From Nesterenkonia ebinurensis (lineage in GTDB: Bacteria > Actinomycetota > Actinomycetes > Actinomycetales > Micrococcaceae), in NCBI RefSeq assembly GCF_008711175.1, contig NZ_VWNF01000049.1, forward strand, positions 62,001 through 126,000: DNA of 64,000 bases, in the 5' to 3' direction. Under the pieces are notes generated by a model. That model did no database searches. It worked only from the letters and a program-made list of their open reading frames with translations, and had not been told where the DNA came from. Below, piece by piece: positions 15,730 to 29,365 of this stretch (position 1 is its first letter; every line of letters begins with the position of its first letter). The position numbers and the translations under genes are program-made.

Positions 15730-16005
15730 ATGGGCACAGAGAACTGCAAGGACTGTGAGACCACCGCTGAGGCCGCTGAGCGTCTGGAGCGGATCTACGA
15801 ATACCTCGACGGGGTGCTGACCCGTAAGGACATCACCGAGGTGCAGCAGCATCTCACTGACTGCCCGGAGTGCGCCTCCGACTATGACCTGGAGTGCGTG
15901 ATCCGTTCGGTGGTGAAGCGCTCCTGCACCGAGCAGGCGCCGGAGATGCTGAAGGTGACGATCATCGAGCGGATCAGTCAGATTAAGCTCGACGCCCGCC
16001 ACTGA
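15730..16005 (+). CDS. rsrA: Zinc-binding redox-sensitive anti-sigma factor RsrA
   Basis: A 91-residue protein of the ZAS family. The zinc site is the H-x3-C-x2-C motif in QQHLTDCPECASDYD, together with a further cysteine in the N-terminal NCKDC and one in VVKRSC. Oxidation of these thiols releases zinc and frees SigR. ATG 15730 lies four bases after the sigR stop. The helical C-terminus (EMLKVTIIERISQIKL) matches the RsrA/RshA pattern. The pair forms a feedback circuit with the SigR promoter at 14994. Confidence 0.94.
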   Translation: MGTENCKDCETTAEAAERLERIYEYLDGVLTRKDITEVQQHLTDCPECASDYDLECVIRSVVKRSCTEQAPEMLKVTIIERISQIKLDARH

Positions 16006-16107
16006 GTTTCTCCAGCGGCGAGGTGTGCCACGAGGTGCCCCGCACAACTGCTGCGCGGTGGCACAGATCCCTGACTGACTTCAGGTTCCATCCCGGTCCA
16101 CGCCCTG

Positions 16108-16174
16108 ATTTACCCGGCCGTTGTTTCAGCAAACGGCGGTGCGGGACGGCGGATGAAACACAGCCTGGGTAAAT
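16108..16174. repeat. Palindromic repeat family B, copy 2
   Basis: ATTTACCCGGCCGTTGTTTCA and TGAAACACAGCCTGGGTAAAT are inverted arms (17 of 21 positions pair) around a 25-base GC-rich loop. It lies between the convergent rsrA and bL37 genes. Copy 3 at 28588 also lies between convergent genes. Confidence 0.88.
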
Positions 16175-16190
16175 AGCCGCTGAAAGCGAG

Positions 16191-16217
16191 AAACCCCGCC
16201 AGATTCACCTGGCGGGG
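16191..16217 (-). terminator. Rho-independent terminator of the bL37 gene
   Basis: On the minus strand CCCCGCCAG and CTGGCGGGG form a perfect nine-base stem around GTGAAT, followed by TTTCTC. It lies 24 bases past the bL37 stop. Confidence 0.85.
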
Positions 16218-16240
16218 CCCCGCTAATGCTTATCTGCGCT

Positions 16241-16315
16241 TCAGGCGTTGGGCCGCTTGCCGTGATTGGCGCTGTTCTTGCGGCGAGCCTTGCGCTTACG
16301 TCCACGCTTTCCCAT
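16241..16315 (-). CDS. Ribosomal protein bL37
   Basis: A 24-residue basic protein, start ATG 16315 preceded by GGAG seven bases upstream and stop TGA 16243-16241. It begins MGKRGRKRKARRKNSANHG and ends KRPNA. This is the very short actinobacterial large-subunit protein first seen in mycobacterial ribosome structures (there with the same ANHGKRPNA ending). It is a single-gene unit with its own terminator. Most automatic gene callers miss it because of its length. Confidence 0.9.
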   Translation of the reverse strand: MGKRGRKRKARRKNSANHGKRPNA

Positions 16316-16365
16316 AGTGAACTCCTTTCGTCGACAACTCGGCCCAGTTTACAGGACCGAGCAGC

Positions 16366-16992
16366 TTAGGGCGTCGCCTGCTCCACGTCCAGCCACTCAA
16401 ACCAGCCGCGGTGCAGCACCAGCCAGGCGATCAGTCCGAAGGCTGCCTGACCCGGCTGCCCCTCATTGGCCGTGAGATCCTCACGCCACTGGGCATGGTC
16501 AGCCAGTGGGGTGAAGGCATCCACATAGGGGTGCCCGCGGCGTTCAGCCACATCCTGGTAGGCGCGGTTGAGCTCCGCAACCCGTCGGTTGTGCTCAGAG
16601 TCCAGGCCGGGCACCGGCCCCACCACAAAACAGCGAATGCCCTGCTGGGAGGCCCGGTCCAGGATATTGGCCAGGTTCAGCCGGGCTCGGGCCGACGACG
16701 CGGTCCGCAGATCGGAATCGTTCAGCGCCACCAGCAGGTGCCGTTCGGCTGAATCCTCACCGGCCACCGGTCCGAAGCGGGGGGAAGCCTCGGCCTCCCA
16801 GCGTTTGGACAGTGCTTCCACACCCTCACCGGGCACAGCCAGCACATGGGGTTGCAGGTGCAGACCCTCCAGAGGTGTCTTGGAGAGCACCCGGCCCAGC
16901 CAGCCCAGGGCGCGCGGATCCCCGGCAGGGGTGAGCAGCTCATCGCCCACGGCCACCAGCCGTATCCGCCGCGTTTCGTGAATGTCACTCAT
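16366..16992 (-). CDS. SGNH/GDSL-hydrolase-like protein lacking the usual nucleophile
   Basis: A 208-residue protein starting MSDIHETRR at ATG 16992. The fold elements of SGNH hydrolases can be followed: block I VAVGDELLTPAGDPRALGW, block III-like LLVALNDSDLRTA, a GPVPG strand and the terminal HPYVDAFTPLADHAQWREDLTANEGQPGQAAF. The block I motif is GDE where active members have GDS, and the block V Asp-x-x-His is replaced by LTANEGQPG, so the catalytic Ser and His appear absent. It may be inactive or use another chemistry. It stands alone between the bL37 gene and the family A repeat array. Confidence 0.65.
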   Translation of the reverse strand: MSDIHETRRIRLVAVGDELLTPAGDPRALGWLGRVLSKTPLEGLHLQPHVLAVPGEGVEALSKRWEAEASPRFGPVAGEDSAERHLLVALNDSDLRTASSARARLNLANILDRASQQGIRCFVVGPVPGLDSEHNRRVAELNRAYQDVAERRGHPYVDAFTPLADHAQWREDLTANEGQPGQAAFGLIAWLVLHRGWFEWLDVEQATP

Positions 16993-17042
16993 ACGCAGAC
17001 ACCATACCTTCCGGATGAGGCGCAAGCGTAGTGGTGCGCCGA

Positions 17043-17315
17043 CTTCAGGTGTGAAGGCCGGCGCCGCTGCAGCCGGTTGGGAACCGCGAGGTTCGGGACC
17101 CGTGCAGCCGGAACGGCTGTGCGGGCCACCTCGTGGCGAGGCGAGCGGGGTTTTCCCTCCGCCGGGACCAGCTTCAGGTGTGAAGGCCGGCGCCGCTGCA
17201 GCCGGCCGAGAGGCGAGCGGGGTTTTCCCGCCGCCGGGACCAGCTTCAGGTGTGAAGGCCGGTAAAGCCTTGCCCGCCGCTGGAGGGCCCCTGACGTCTG
17301 GGACCCGTGCAGCAC
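17043..17315. repeat. Repeat family A array, three copies
   Basis: Units begin at 17043, 17173 and 17244 with TTCAGGTGTGAAGGCCGG. The middle one (17173-17243) is the cleanest at 71 bp: GTGAAGGCCGGCGCCGC, GCAGCCGGCCGAGAGGCGAG, GGGGTTTTCCCGCCGCCGGG, then ACCAGC. The first carries about 60 extra bases and the third is cut off after GGCCGGTAAAGCC. Internal palindromes (GGCCGGC/GCCGGCC and GCGGG/CCCGC) suggest folded RNA or DNA. The array fills the gap between kgd and the SGNH-like gene, both on the minus strand. Confidence 0.9.
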
Positions 17316-17348
17316 CGCACAGTAGGTGAGAGGTTGATCGGCCACGCC

Positions 17349-22915
<5,567 letters not shown>

Positions 22916-23325
22916 GTGGTCAGGCCGCTGCGAGCCGGCCACGTCAGGCAGCGGGGGAGCAACCCGATCGAGCCGAGTCAAGACCCGAGCTTCGCTCGAG
23001 GCTTCCGAACCGATTTGAGGGTTGGAGCACCGCAGGTGCGGGATCTGTGCCCGCCGCCGGAGGCAAGCACTGGGCGAGCAAACCGGTCCCTTCCGGCTGG
23101 AGCTGAAGATCAGGTAACATCTGAATCCTTATGGAGTATCGAAGTCCCGGCTTTCGCCGGATACTTGTTTCAGACACTTTTGCCCATGCGGCACCTACCC
23201 GAGCCCCTTTGAGCTGCGAGCCACACGATGCAGCGACTTTAGGTGTGATCTCCGGCGCACCCCGGACGAGAGTGGCTGCGAGACGCGCGTTACCAGCGGG
23301 ACTAGCAGGGTGGTGGCTCCGCTAA
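22916..23325. other. 410-base gap without a recognisable gene
   Basis: No credible coding frame is seen. CGAGCTTCGCTCG (22986-22998) and a hairpin at 23135-23165 (AGTAT...ATACT outside CCGGC...GCCGG) are visible. CCCGATCGAGCCGAG here (22962-22976) also occurs inside the low-complexity insertion of guaB1. A possible -10 (GGTAACATC, 23113-23121) precedes the hairpin, so a leader of about 200 bases ahead of the CNNM gene is conceivable. I cannot match it to a known riboswitch. Confidence 0.5.
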
Positions 23326-24714
23326 GTGGAGTGGATTCTTCTTCTGGTCGGCATTCTGTTGATCCTCGGCAACGGGTTCTTCGTGGCAGTGGAGTTCGCC
23401 CTGGTCGCCCTTGACCAGCCCACGGTGCAGCACGCCATCGATCATGGCGATAAGCGTGCAGTGCCGCTGATGAAATGCCTCAAATCGCTCTCCACTCAGC
23501 TGAGCAGCTGCCAGCTGGGCATCACCCTGAACACCCTGCTCATCGGATACGTCACCGAACCCGCACTGGGCACTCTGCTGGAACCGGTGATCGAGGCCGC
23601 CGGCGTCCCCGACGCCGCAGCCGGGGGAGTCTCACTGTTCATCGCCATGCTGGTGGCCACCCTGGTCACCATGCTCATCGGCGAGTTGGTGCCAAAGAAC
23701 CTGGCAGTGGCGGAGTCCTTCCGGATCGGCCGCGCCCTGGCCCGGCCTCAGCTGGTCTTCACCGCAGTGTTCAAACCGCTGATCATTGTGCTCAACGGTT
23801 TCTCCAATAAGGTCCTCAACCGGTTCGGCCTGGAGGTCAAGGAGGAGCTCTCCGGGGCCCGCACTCCGGAGGAACTCTCCGCAATGGTGCGCCGTTCCGC
23901 GAGTTTGGGCACCCTGGACGAGCAGGCTGCCACCTTCTTGGACCGCACCCTGCGCTTCTCTGAGCAGACCGCCGCCGATGTGATGACACCCCGGCCCCGG
24001 ATGCTCACGGTGGATGCCGAAGCATCCCTGGATGAGCTGATCGACACCGCCCGGCGCACCGGCTATTCCCGGTTCCCGGTGCTGGGCGAGTCTGGAATCG
24101 ATGAGGTCCGCGGCGTGGTGCATGTCAAGAAGGCCGTGGCTGTCCCACGAGAGAAGCGCGAACCCCTGGTGGCGGCCACCCTGATGAGTGAGATCACTCG
24201 GGTGCCGGAGACCATCCACTTAGACGCCCTGCTTCCCGGGCTGCGCCAGGCGCCTCTGCAGATCGCGGTGGTGGAGGACGAGTACGGCGGCACCTCCGGA
24301 GTGGTCACTCTTGAAGACCTGGTGGAGGAGATCGTGGGCGAGGTCGCCGATGAGCACGACGCCCTGACCCCCGGGGTGCTGCAGTCAGCCTCCGGGGCCT
24401 GGTACTTCCCCGGACTGCTGCGCCCCGATGAGATCAACGCCCAGATCCTTGAGCTGGAGATCCCCGATGATCCCGCCTACGAGACCGTGGCCGGGTTCAT
24501 TCTCTTTGAGCTGGGCCGGGTAGCCGCCTTGGGCGATGAGGTCAGCTTCGACTCCGGGCGCCTGGTGGTGGCCGGGATCGAGGGCCGCCGCATTGACCGG
24601 GTCAAGTTCATCCCCGACCCCGAGGCCCGCCGGGCCGCCTTGGAAGCTCATGCCGAACGTGTGCAGCGTCTGGCTGAGGAGCGCGCCGAGCGTGAAAGGA
24701 CGGGTGGACGATGA
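23326..24714 (+). CDS. CNNM/CorC-family (hemolysin-type) transmembrane protein
   Basis: A 462-residue protein. Residues 1-190 are the CNNM (DUF21) membrane domain with about four helices (LLLVGILLILGNGFFVAVEFALVALD, SCQLGITLNTLLIGYVTEPALG, LFIAMLVATLVTMLIGELVPKNLAVA). Two CBS domains span about 205-345 (DVMTPRPRMLTVDAEASLDELIDTARRTGYSRFPV; VVEDEYGGTSGVVTLEDLVEEIVGEVADEHD). A CorC/HlyC domain ends the chain. Relatives export Mg/Co or move sodium; true hemolysis is unlikely. The start is GTG 23326. Its stop overlaps the ATG of a paralogue by four bases; adjacent pairs are typical of actinobacteria. Confidence 0.92.
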   Translation: MEWILLLVGILLILGNGFFVAVEFALVALDQPTVQHAIDHGDKRAVPLMKCLKSLSTQLSSCQLGITLNTLLIGYVTEPALGTLLEPVIEAAGVPDAAAGGVSLFIAMLVATLVTMLIGELVPKNLAVAESFRIGRALARPQLVFTAVFKPLIIVLNGFSNKVLNRFGLEVKEELSGARTPEELSAMVRRSASLGTLDEQAATFLDRTLRFSEQTAADVMTPRPRMLTVDAEASLDELIDTARRTGYSRFPVLGESGIDEVRGVVHVKKAVAVPREKREPLVAATLMSEITRVPETIHLDALLPGLRQAPLQIAVVEDEYGGTSGVVTLEDLVEEIVGEVADEHDALTPGVLQSASGAWYFPGLLRPDEINAQILELEIPDDPAYETVAGFILFELGRVAALGDEVSFDSGRLVVAGIEGRRIDRVKFIPDPEARRAALEAHAERVQRLAEERAERERTGGR

Positions 24715-25778
24715 CCTCCGACCTCTTCGGACTGGTCTGGCTGGTGGTGCTGCTTGCCGGAAACGCCTTCTTCGTCGCTGGTGAGTTCGCGGTGCTTTCT
24801 GCCAGACGCAGCCAGATCGAACCCAAGGCAGAAGCCGGGTCCAAACGGGCCAAGACTGCGCTCTACGCCATGGAGCATGTCAGCCAGATGCTGGCCATCG
24901 CCCAGCTGGGCATCACCGTCTGCTCCCTGCTGCTGCTGCTGATGGCCGAGCCGGCCATCCACCATATGCTTGCCGTGCCCTTCGAGGCTCTCGGGGTGCC
25001 CGATGCCGCAAGCTACGTGGTCTCCCTGGTCATCGCCCTGCTGCTGGTCAGCTTCCTGCACGTGACCTTCGGCGAGATGGTGCCCAAGAACTTTGCCGTC
25101 TCGGTGGCGGATAAGGCCGTACTGCTGCTCAGCCCCCCACTGGTGCTGCTCTACCGGGTGTTCATGCCGGTCATCTGGATGCTGAACCTGTTCGCCAACC
25201 TGGTGCTGCGCGTCTTCCGGGTCACTCCTCGCGATGAGGTGATCTCCACCTTCACCCTCGAGGAGCTGGAGTCCATCGTCAACGAGTCCAAGCGCGGCGG
25301 CACGGTCAACGACGACGCCGGGATCATCGCAGGTGCCCTGGACTTCACCGAGCGCACCGCGGTGGAGATCATGGTCCCGGTTGAAGAGCTGGTCACCGTG
25401 CCCCGCACCGTGACCCCCAAGCAGGTGGAGAAGGCGGTGGGTCGAACCGGGTTCTCCCGGTTCGTTGTGGAGTCAGAGTCCGGCGGCTATACCGGCTACC
25501 TGCATCTCAAAGACGTCATGGCCCTGCCGGAGACCGCCGCAGAATCCCCGGTGCCGGTCACCATAGTCAGGTCCCTGGGTAATATGCGCACCGGTGATGA
25601 CCTCGACAACTGCTTGGCCGCCATGCAGTCCTCAGGATCCCACCTGGCCCGGGTCATCGACGAGACCGGCACCACCGTAGGCATCCTCTTCCTCGAAGAT
25701 GTCTTGGAGGTGCTGGTCGGCGAGATCCACGACATCACGCAGGCCAGAGATAGCCGCCGCCAGCACCACGTAGACTGA
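24711..25778 (+). CDS. CNNM/CorC-family transmembrane protein, second of the pair
   Basis: A 355-residue paralogue of the upstream protein: DUF21 membrane domain (residues 1-190: FGLVWLVVLLAGNAFFVAGEFAVLSARRSQIEP, AQLGITVCSLLLLLMAEPAIH, HVTFGEMVPKNFAVSVADKA) and two CBS domains (about 205-345: EIMVPVEELVTVPRTVTPKQVEKAVGRTGFSRFVV; RVIDETGTTVGILFLEDVLEVLVGEIHD). It ends shortly after, with no CorC/HlyC C-terminal domain, unlike its neighbour. The translational overlap suggests equal synthesis and possibly a heteromeric complex. Substrate unknown; Mg/Co efflux is the best guess from the family. Confidence 0.9.
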   Translation: MTSDLFGLVWLVVLLAGNAFFVAGEFAVLSARRSQIEPKAEAGSKRAKTALYAMEHVSQMLAIAQLGITVCSLLLLLMAEPAIHHMLAVPFEALGVPDAASYVVSLVIALLLVSFLHVTFGEMVPKNFAVSVADKAVLLLSPPLVLLYRVFMPVIWMLNLFANLVLRVFRVTPRDEVISTFTLEELESIVNESKRGGTVNDDAGIIAGALDFTERTAVEIMVPVEELVTVPRTVTPKQVEKAVGRTGFSRFVVESESGGYTGYLHLKDVMALPETAAESPVPVTIVRSLGNMRTGDDLDNCLAAMQSSGSHLARVIDETGTTVGILFLEDVLEVLVGEIHDITQARDSRRQHHVD

Positions 25779-25963
25779 GCACCTGTGCGGGCATTTGGCT
25801 CCGCTGCAGGCCGGCCGCGGAACCTCAGTGACGGCATCTTAGTGCATGTACCGCTTCCTCCCTGACATGCCCCGAACAGGCGAACGATGTGTGCACTGGT
25901 TCCAATGTCAGGGATCTGCCCCATCTCCTGCGGTGGACTTCGCGCAGCCGCTCAGGATTGATT

Positions 25964-25992
25964 TTGAGAACTGTTTTCAACAAATGTACTGT
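25964..25992 (+). promoter_or_regulatory. Zur box overlapping the zinc transporter promoter
   Basis: TTGAGAACTGTTTTCAA (25964-25980) is a near-perfect palindrome (TGAGAAC-T-GTTTTCA, one mismatch) of the Fur/Zur type. It overlaps TTGAGA (-35, 25964-25969), and TACTGT (-10, 25987-25992) follows after 17 bases. The predicted transcription start falls on or one base before ATG 26000, so the message is probably leaderless. A zur gene lies 3.4 kb downstream. Confidence 0.75.
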
Positions 25993-25999
25993 AGTCGGC

Positions 26000-26929
26000 A
26001 TGCGAAGACTGTTCTGGGCAGCTGCCGCCTGCGCGGGCGGTGTCGTCCTCTCCTCCTGCGGGAACCCGGATGCGGGTACCGAGCCGCTGGGTGATGAGAT
26101 CGCTGAGGTGGAGGACACCGGGCTGACCGTGGTGGCCTCTATTGACGTCTACACCGACCTGGTGACCGGCATCGCCGGGGACACTGTGGAGGTCCAGCCC
26201 CTGGTGGACTCCACCGCCATCGACCCGCACTCCTATGAGGCCACCCCGCAGGACCGGCTCACCGTAGAGAACGCCGATATCATCATCGCCAACGGCGGCG
26301 GCTACGACTCCTTCATCACCCTGCTGGCCTCCGCTGCGGATAAGGACGACGATGTCTACCAGCTCATCGAAGGCGAGAACTGGCACTCCCACGAGTCCGA
26401 GGGCAGCTGGGAGAACGAGCACATCTGGTACGACCTGGAGCGGATGAGCGAGTTCGTGCTGGACTTTGCCGAACACCTGGGTGAGATCGCCCCGGAGAAC
26501 TCCGACTACTATGCGGAGAACGCCTCAGCCATGGCTGCTGAGATCGAGGCGCTCGCCGAGCGCAACACCGCCCTGGACGCCGAAGGGCACAGCTACTTCG
26601 CCACTGAGGCGGTCAGCGGATCCCTGCTGGACGACGCCGGGCTGCAGAACCTCACCCCGTTGGAGTTCCTCAACGCCGTGGAGCACGGCGACGACGTCTC
26701 CCCGCGGCTGTACGCCCAAGCCCTGGACCTGGCGGAGGAGATCGACCTGCTCTCCTACAACCCGCAGACCGAAACCCAGCAGTCAGCCCGTATCCGGGAT
26801 GCCGCGGCCGATGCTGGGGCGGTAGTGGTGGAGTTCACCGAGACCATCCCCGACGAAGCTGACGGGTACCTGGACTGGATGGAGGCCAATATCGACATCA
26901 TCGAATCCGCCCTGCAGGAGATCCCGTGA
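26000..26929 (+). CDS. znuA: Zinc ABC transporter substrate-binding lipoprotein
   Basis: A 309-residue cluster A-I binding protein with a signal peptide ending in LSSC. It has VVASIDVYTDLVTGIAGDTVEVQPLV, DPHSYEATPQDRLTVENADIIIANGGGYDSF (first His ligand), a short His-rich loop HSHESEGSWENEHIWYD (second His) and ATEAVSGSLLDDAGL, ending with FTETIPDEADGYLDWMEANI. It lacks the long His/Asp zinc loop of classical ZnuA. Zinc is inferred from the Zur-type box at its promoter. No ribosome site precedes ATG 26000. It shares a four-base overlap with the ATPase gene. Confidence 0.88.
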   Translation: MRRLFWAAAACAGGVVLSSCGNPDAGTEPLGDEIAEVEDTGLTVVASIDVYTDLVTGIAGDTVEVQPLVDSTAIDPHSYEATPQDRLTVENADIIIANGGGYDSFITLLASAADKDDDVYQLIEGENWHSHESEGSWENEHIWYDLERMSEFVLDFAEHLGEIAPENSDYYAENASAMAAEIEALAERNTALDAEGHSYFATEAVSGSLLDDAGLQNLTPLEFLNAVEHGDDVSPRLYAQALDLAEEIDLLSYNPQTETQQSARIRDAAADAGAVVVEFTETIPDEADGYLDWMEANIDIIESALQEIP

Positions 26930-27711
26930 CCGCTGCGCTGAGCCTGAACCAGGCGAGTGTGCGCTTCGGCTCCCGCGCGCTCTGGTCAGAGGTCAACCTT
27001 GCCCTGGAAGCAGGGGAGTTCCTGGCCGTGCTGGGACCCAACGGGGCTGGGAAGTCCACCTTCCTCAAAGTGCTGCTGGGCCTGCAGCGGCTCACTACCG
27101 GCAGGGCAGAGGTGCTCGGCCGGCCGGTGCGGCGAGGCTCGGCCCAGGTGGGCTACATCCCCCAGCACCACAACCTGGAAGTGGAGACCCCGCTGCGTGC
27201 TCAGGACCTGGTGGCCCTGGGGCTTGAGGGGCATAAGTACGGCATCCCCTGGACCTCTCGGAAGGCCAGGGCACGGATTGAGCAACTGCTGGGCCAAGTG
27301 GGCGCCGCCGACTACGCCGACCGGCCAGTAGGGCTGCTCTCCGGGGGTGAGCAGCAGCGGCTGCGGGCTGCTCAGGCGCTGGCGTCCAACCCCGCCCTGC
27401 TGCTCTGCGACGAGCCCCTGCACTCCCTGGACCTCAACCACCAGCGCGCCATCACCGAGCTGATCCGCTCCCAGGCGGTGGAGCGCGGCTCGGCGGTGGT
27501 GTTCGTGACCCATGAGATCAACCCGGTGATCGAACACGTGGATCGGGTGCTGTACTTCGCCCGCGGCGGCTACCGGATCGGCCCGGTGGAGGAGGTGATG
27601 CGCTCCGAGGTGCTCACCGAGCTCTACCAGTCCCCGGTGGAGGTCATCGAGCACAAGGGCCGTCTGGTGGTCATGGGTGAGCATGCTGAGGGGGAGCATC
27701 ACAATGATTGA
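26926..27711 (+). CDS. znuC: Zinc ABC transporter ATP-binding protein
   Basis: A 261-residue ABC ATPase: Walker A GPNGAGKST, Q-loop YIPQHHNLEVETPLRAQDLV, signature LLSGGEQQRLRAAQALASNP, Walker B LLLCDEPLHSLD, and H-loop FVTHEINPV. The signature and D-loop (LHSLDLNHQ) fit metal importers of the Mn/Zn group. The start is GTG 26926, overlapping the substrate-binding gene; the stop overlaps the permease gene by eight bases. Three-gene operon under the Zur-type box. Confidence 0.92.
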   Translation: MTAALSLNQASVRFGSRALWSEVNLALEAGEFLAVLGPNGAGKSTFLKVLLGLQRLTTGRAEVLGRPVRRGSAQVGYIPQHHNLEVETPLRAQDLVALGLEGHKYGIPWTSRKARARIEQLLGQVGAADYADRPVGLLSGGEQQRLRAAQALASNPALLLCDEPLHSLDLNHQRAITELIRSQAVERGSAVVFVTHEINPVIEHVDRVLYFARGGYRIGPVEEVMRSEVLTELYQSPVEVIEHKGRLVVMGEHAEGEHHND

Positions 27712-28573
27712 GCAGGTCACCTCCAGCTTCAGCACTGAGAACTACTGGGAGCTGTTCTGGCTGGTCCGCAACTCCGTGATCACCGCAGGGGTGCTGGGCC
27801 TGATGGGCGGGATCATCGGCATCTTCATCATGCTGCGCCGCTCCGGACTGGTGGTCCACGGCATCGCCGAGATTTCCTTTGCCGGTGCCGCACTGTTCCT
27901 GCTGGCTGGGCTGGATGTGGTGTTCGGCTCCGCTGTGGGTGCGGTGGTCGCCGCCCTGCTGATCGGTGTGCTCGCGCTGCGCGATAAGGACACCTCCGGG
28001 GTCACCGCGGTGCTGATGCCTTTTGGACTGGGCCTAGGGATATTCTTCCTGCACCTCTACCAGGGGCGCACGGCTAACCGGTTCGGCCTGCTGACCGGTC
28101 AGATCGTGGGGGTCGACGACGTCCAGACCCGCACCCTGGTCACCGGGGCGGTGGTCATCGCCGCGGTGCTGATTCTGATCTGGCGGCCGCTGATGTTCGC
28201 CTCGGTGGATCCCCAGCTGGCAGCTGCCCGAGGGGTGAACACCAACCTGCTGACCATCGTGTTCATGGTGCTGCTGGGCGGCGCAGTGGCGATGAGCGTC
28301 CAGGTGGTCGGCGCCCTGCTGGTGCTGGCCCTGCTGGTGGTGCCATCCGCTGCTGCGCTGAAAGTCGCCCGGCATCCGGCGGCAGTGGTGGCGCTGTCCT
28401 GCACCTTCGCCACCGTCTCAGCAGTGGGCGGGATCATGATCGCGATCATGGGGACCGTTCCGATCAGCCCCTACATCACCACCATCAGCTTCTTGTTCTA
28501 CCTGGTCTGTCTCATCGTCGGCTGGCGGCAGCGCCGGGTGCGGCAGCGCAGCGCTGTGCAGGCGGGATCCTGA
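27704..28573 (+). CDS. znuB: Zinc ABC transporter permease
   Basis: A 289-residue ABC-3 family permease with about eight hydrophobic segments. It opens LVRNSVITAGVLGLMGGIIGIFIMLRRSGLVVHGIAEISFAGAALFLL, the usual first helices of ZnuB-type proteins, and carries QVVGALLVLALLVVPSAAALKVAR, the ATPase contact and pore region. ATG 27704 has GGGAG at 27691-27695; the longer upstream frame inside the ATPase gene is not needed. Its end faces an oppositely oriented hydrolase gene with a family B repeat in the gap. Confidence 0.9.
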   Translation: MIEQVTSSFSTENYWELFWLVRNSVITAGVLGLMGGIIGIFIMLRRSGLVVHGIAEISFAGAALFLLAGLDVVFGSAVGAVVAALLIGVLALRDKDTSGVTAVLMPFGLGLGIFFLHLYQGRTANRFGLLTGQIVGVDDVQTRTLVTGAVVIAAVLILIWRPLMFASVDPQLAAARGVNTNLLTIVFMVLLGGAVAMSVQVVGALLVLALLVVPSAAALKVARHPAAVVALSCTFATVSAVGGIMIAIMGTVPISPYITTISFLFYLVCLIVGWRQRRVRQRSAVQAGS

Positions 28574-28587
28574 CACGGCCGGCAGCA

Positions 28588-28653
28588 ATTTACCCGCCCG
28601 TTGTTTCAGAATCTTCCTATTCAGGTCGGTTTGTGAAACAAACCCCGGGTAAC
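28588..28653. repeat. Palindromic repeat family B, copy 3
   Basis: ATTTACCCGCCCGTTGTTTCA and TGTGAAACAAACCCCGGGTAAC are imperfect inverted arms around about 24 bases. It lies between the convergent permease and hydrolase genes. The hydrolase stop codon is at 28621, inside the loop, and its last residues are read from the right arm. Confidence 0.88.
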
Positions 28654-29358
28654 TTCGGCTATGAACTGCGTGGTGCGGCGGTTGAGCAGCTCGGCGTCGT
28701 AATCGAGGGTCGCCACATGGCGGGAGCGCCGCAGGATCACCTCACGGGTCTGCGGCACGGCGCGCTTGAGCAGGGCGGCCGAAGACGAGCCCACTACCTT
28801 GTCGATGGGCGAGCGGATCAGCAGCACCGGGGTCTTCGACTGCGCGAGCTGGGGCAGTGCAGTGCGGCATTGCCGGAACAGCCGGTTCAGCTGCACCACA
28901 GCTTTGACCGGGGTCACCGAATAGGCCTCCTCGATCACCCCCGGAGTGGCGATCTCCCCGGCAATGGCGGGGATTGTCGGCTTGAACCGGTGCAGCACAC
29001 CGGCCAGCAGCCCCTGCCCCGGTCCCAGTCTGAGCCCCGGATTGATGACGACCACGCCCGCCGCACCTTTCTGCGCAGCAGCCCAGAGCGCCAGCCCGCC
29101 ACCCATGGACAGGCCCACGGTGACGATAGTGTCGCAGCGTTCAGCAAGCCGCTCGTAGGCCTGGCAGACAGCCTCGAGGATCTGCCCGGCCCGGGTCTCA
29201 GCCAGGTCCTCCCACCGGGTGCCATGGCCGGGCAGCAGCGGGAGCTCTGTGTCGTAGCCGGCTGCGGCCACGGCGTCGGCCACCGGCTGCATCGAAGCTG
29301 TGGTGGAGGTGAACCCGTGGATGATCAGGGCGCCGGCTGGGGGCGTCGTGGTGCTCAT
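28621..29358 (-). CDS. Alpha/beta hydrolase (carboxylesterase/lipase type)
   Basis: A 245-residue protein starting MSTTTPPAGALIIHGFTST at ATG 29358. The nucleophile elbow is GLSMGG, the oxyanion strand IIHGFTST, the acid lies in LLIRSPIDKVV and the His in SRHVATLDYD. It resembles Est30/monoacylglycerol-lipase-like esterases with a small cap. The residues EVTRGLFHKPT at the end come from a family B repeat. Its substrate is unknown. It lies eight bases downstream of zur on the same strand and may be co-transcribed with it. Confidence 0.88.
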   Translation of the reverse strand: MSTTTPPAGALIIHGFTSTTASMQPVADAVAAAGYDTELPLLPGHGTRWEDLAETRAGQILEAVCQAYERLAERCDTIVTVGLSMGGGLALWAAAQKGAAGVVVINPGLRLGPGQGLLAGVLHRFKPTIPAIAGEIATPGVIEEAYSVTPVKAVVQLNRLFRQCRTALPQLAQSKTPVLLIRSPIDKVVGSSSAALLKRAVPQTREVILRRSRHVATLDYDAELLNRRTTQFIAEVTRGLFHKPT

Positions 29359-29365
29359 CCGGCGG

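Noticed and set aside
17043-17315. Tandem repeats considered as a CRISPR array
   Set aside because: Units of 71 bp and more abut without unique spacers of even length, and no cas gene is present.
23290-23325. AGGGTGGTGGCTCCGC resembling the T-box antiterminator core
   Set aside because: The bases after AGGGTGG do not match NACCGCG, no stem I or specifier loop could be built, and the next gene (CNNM) is unrelated to amino acids.
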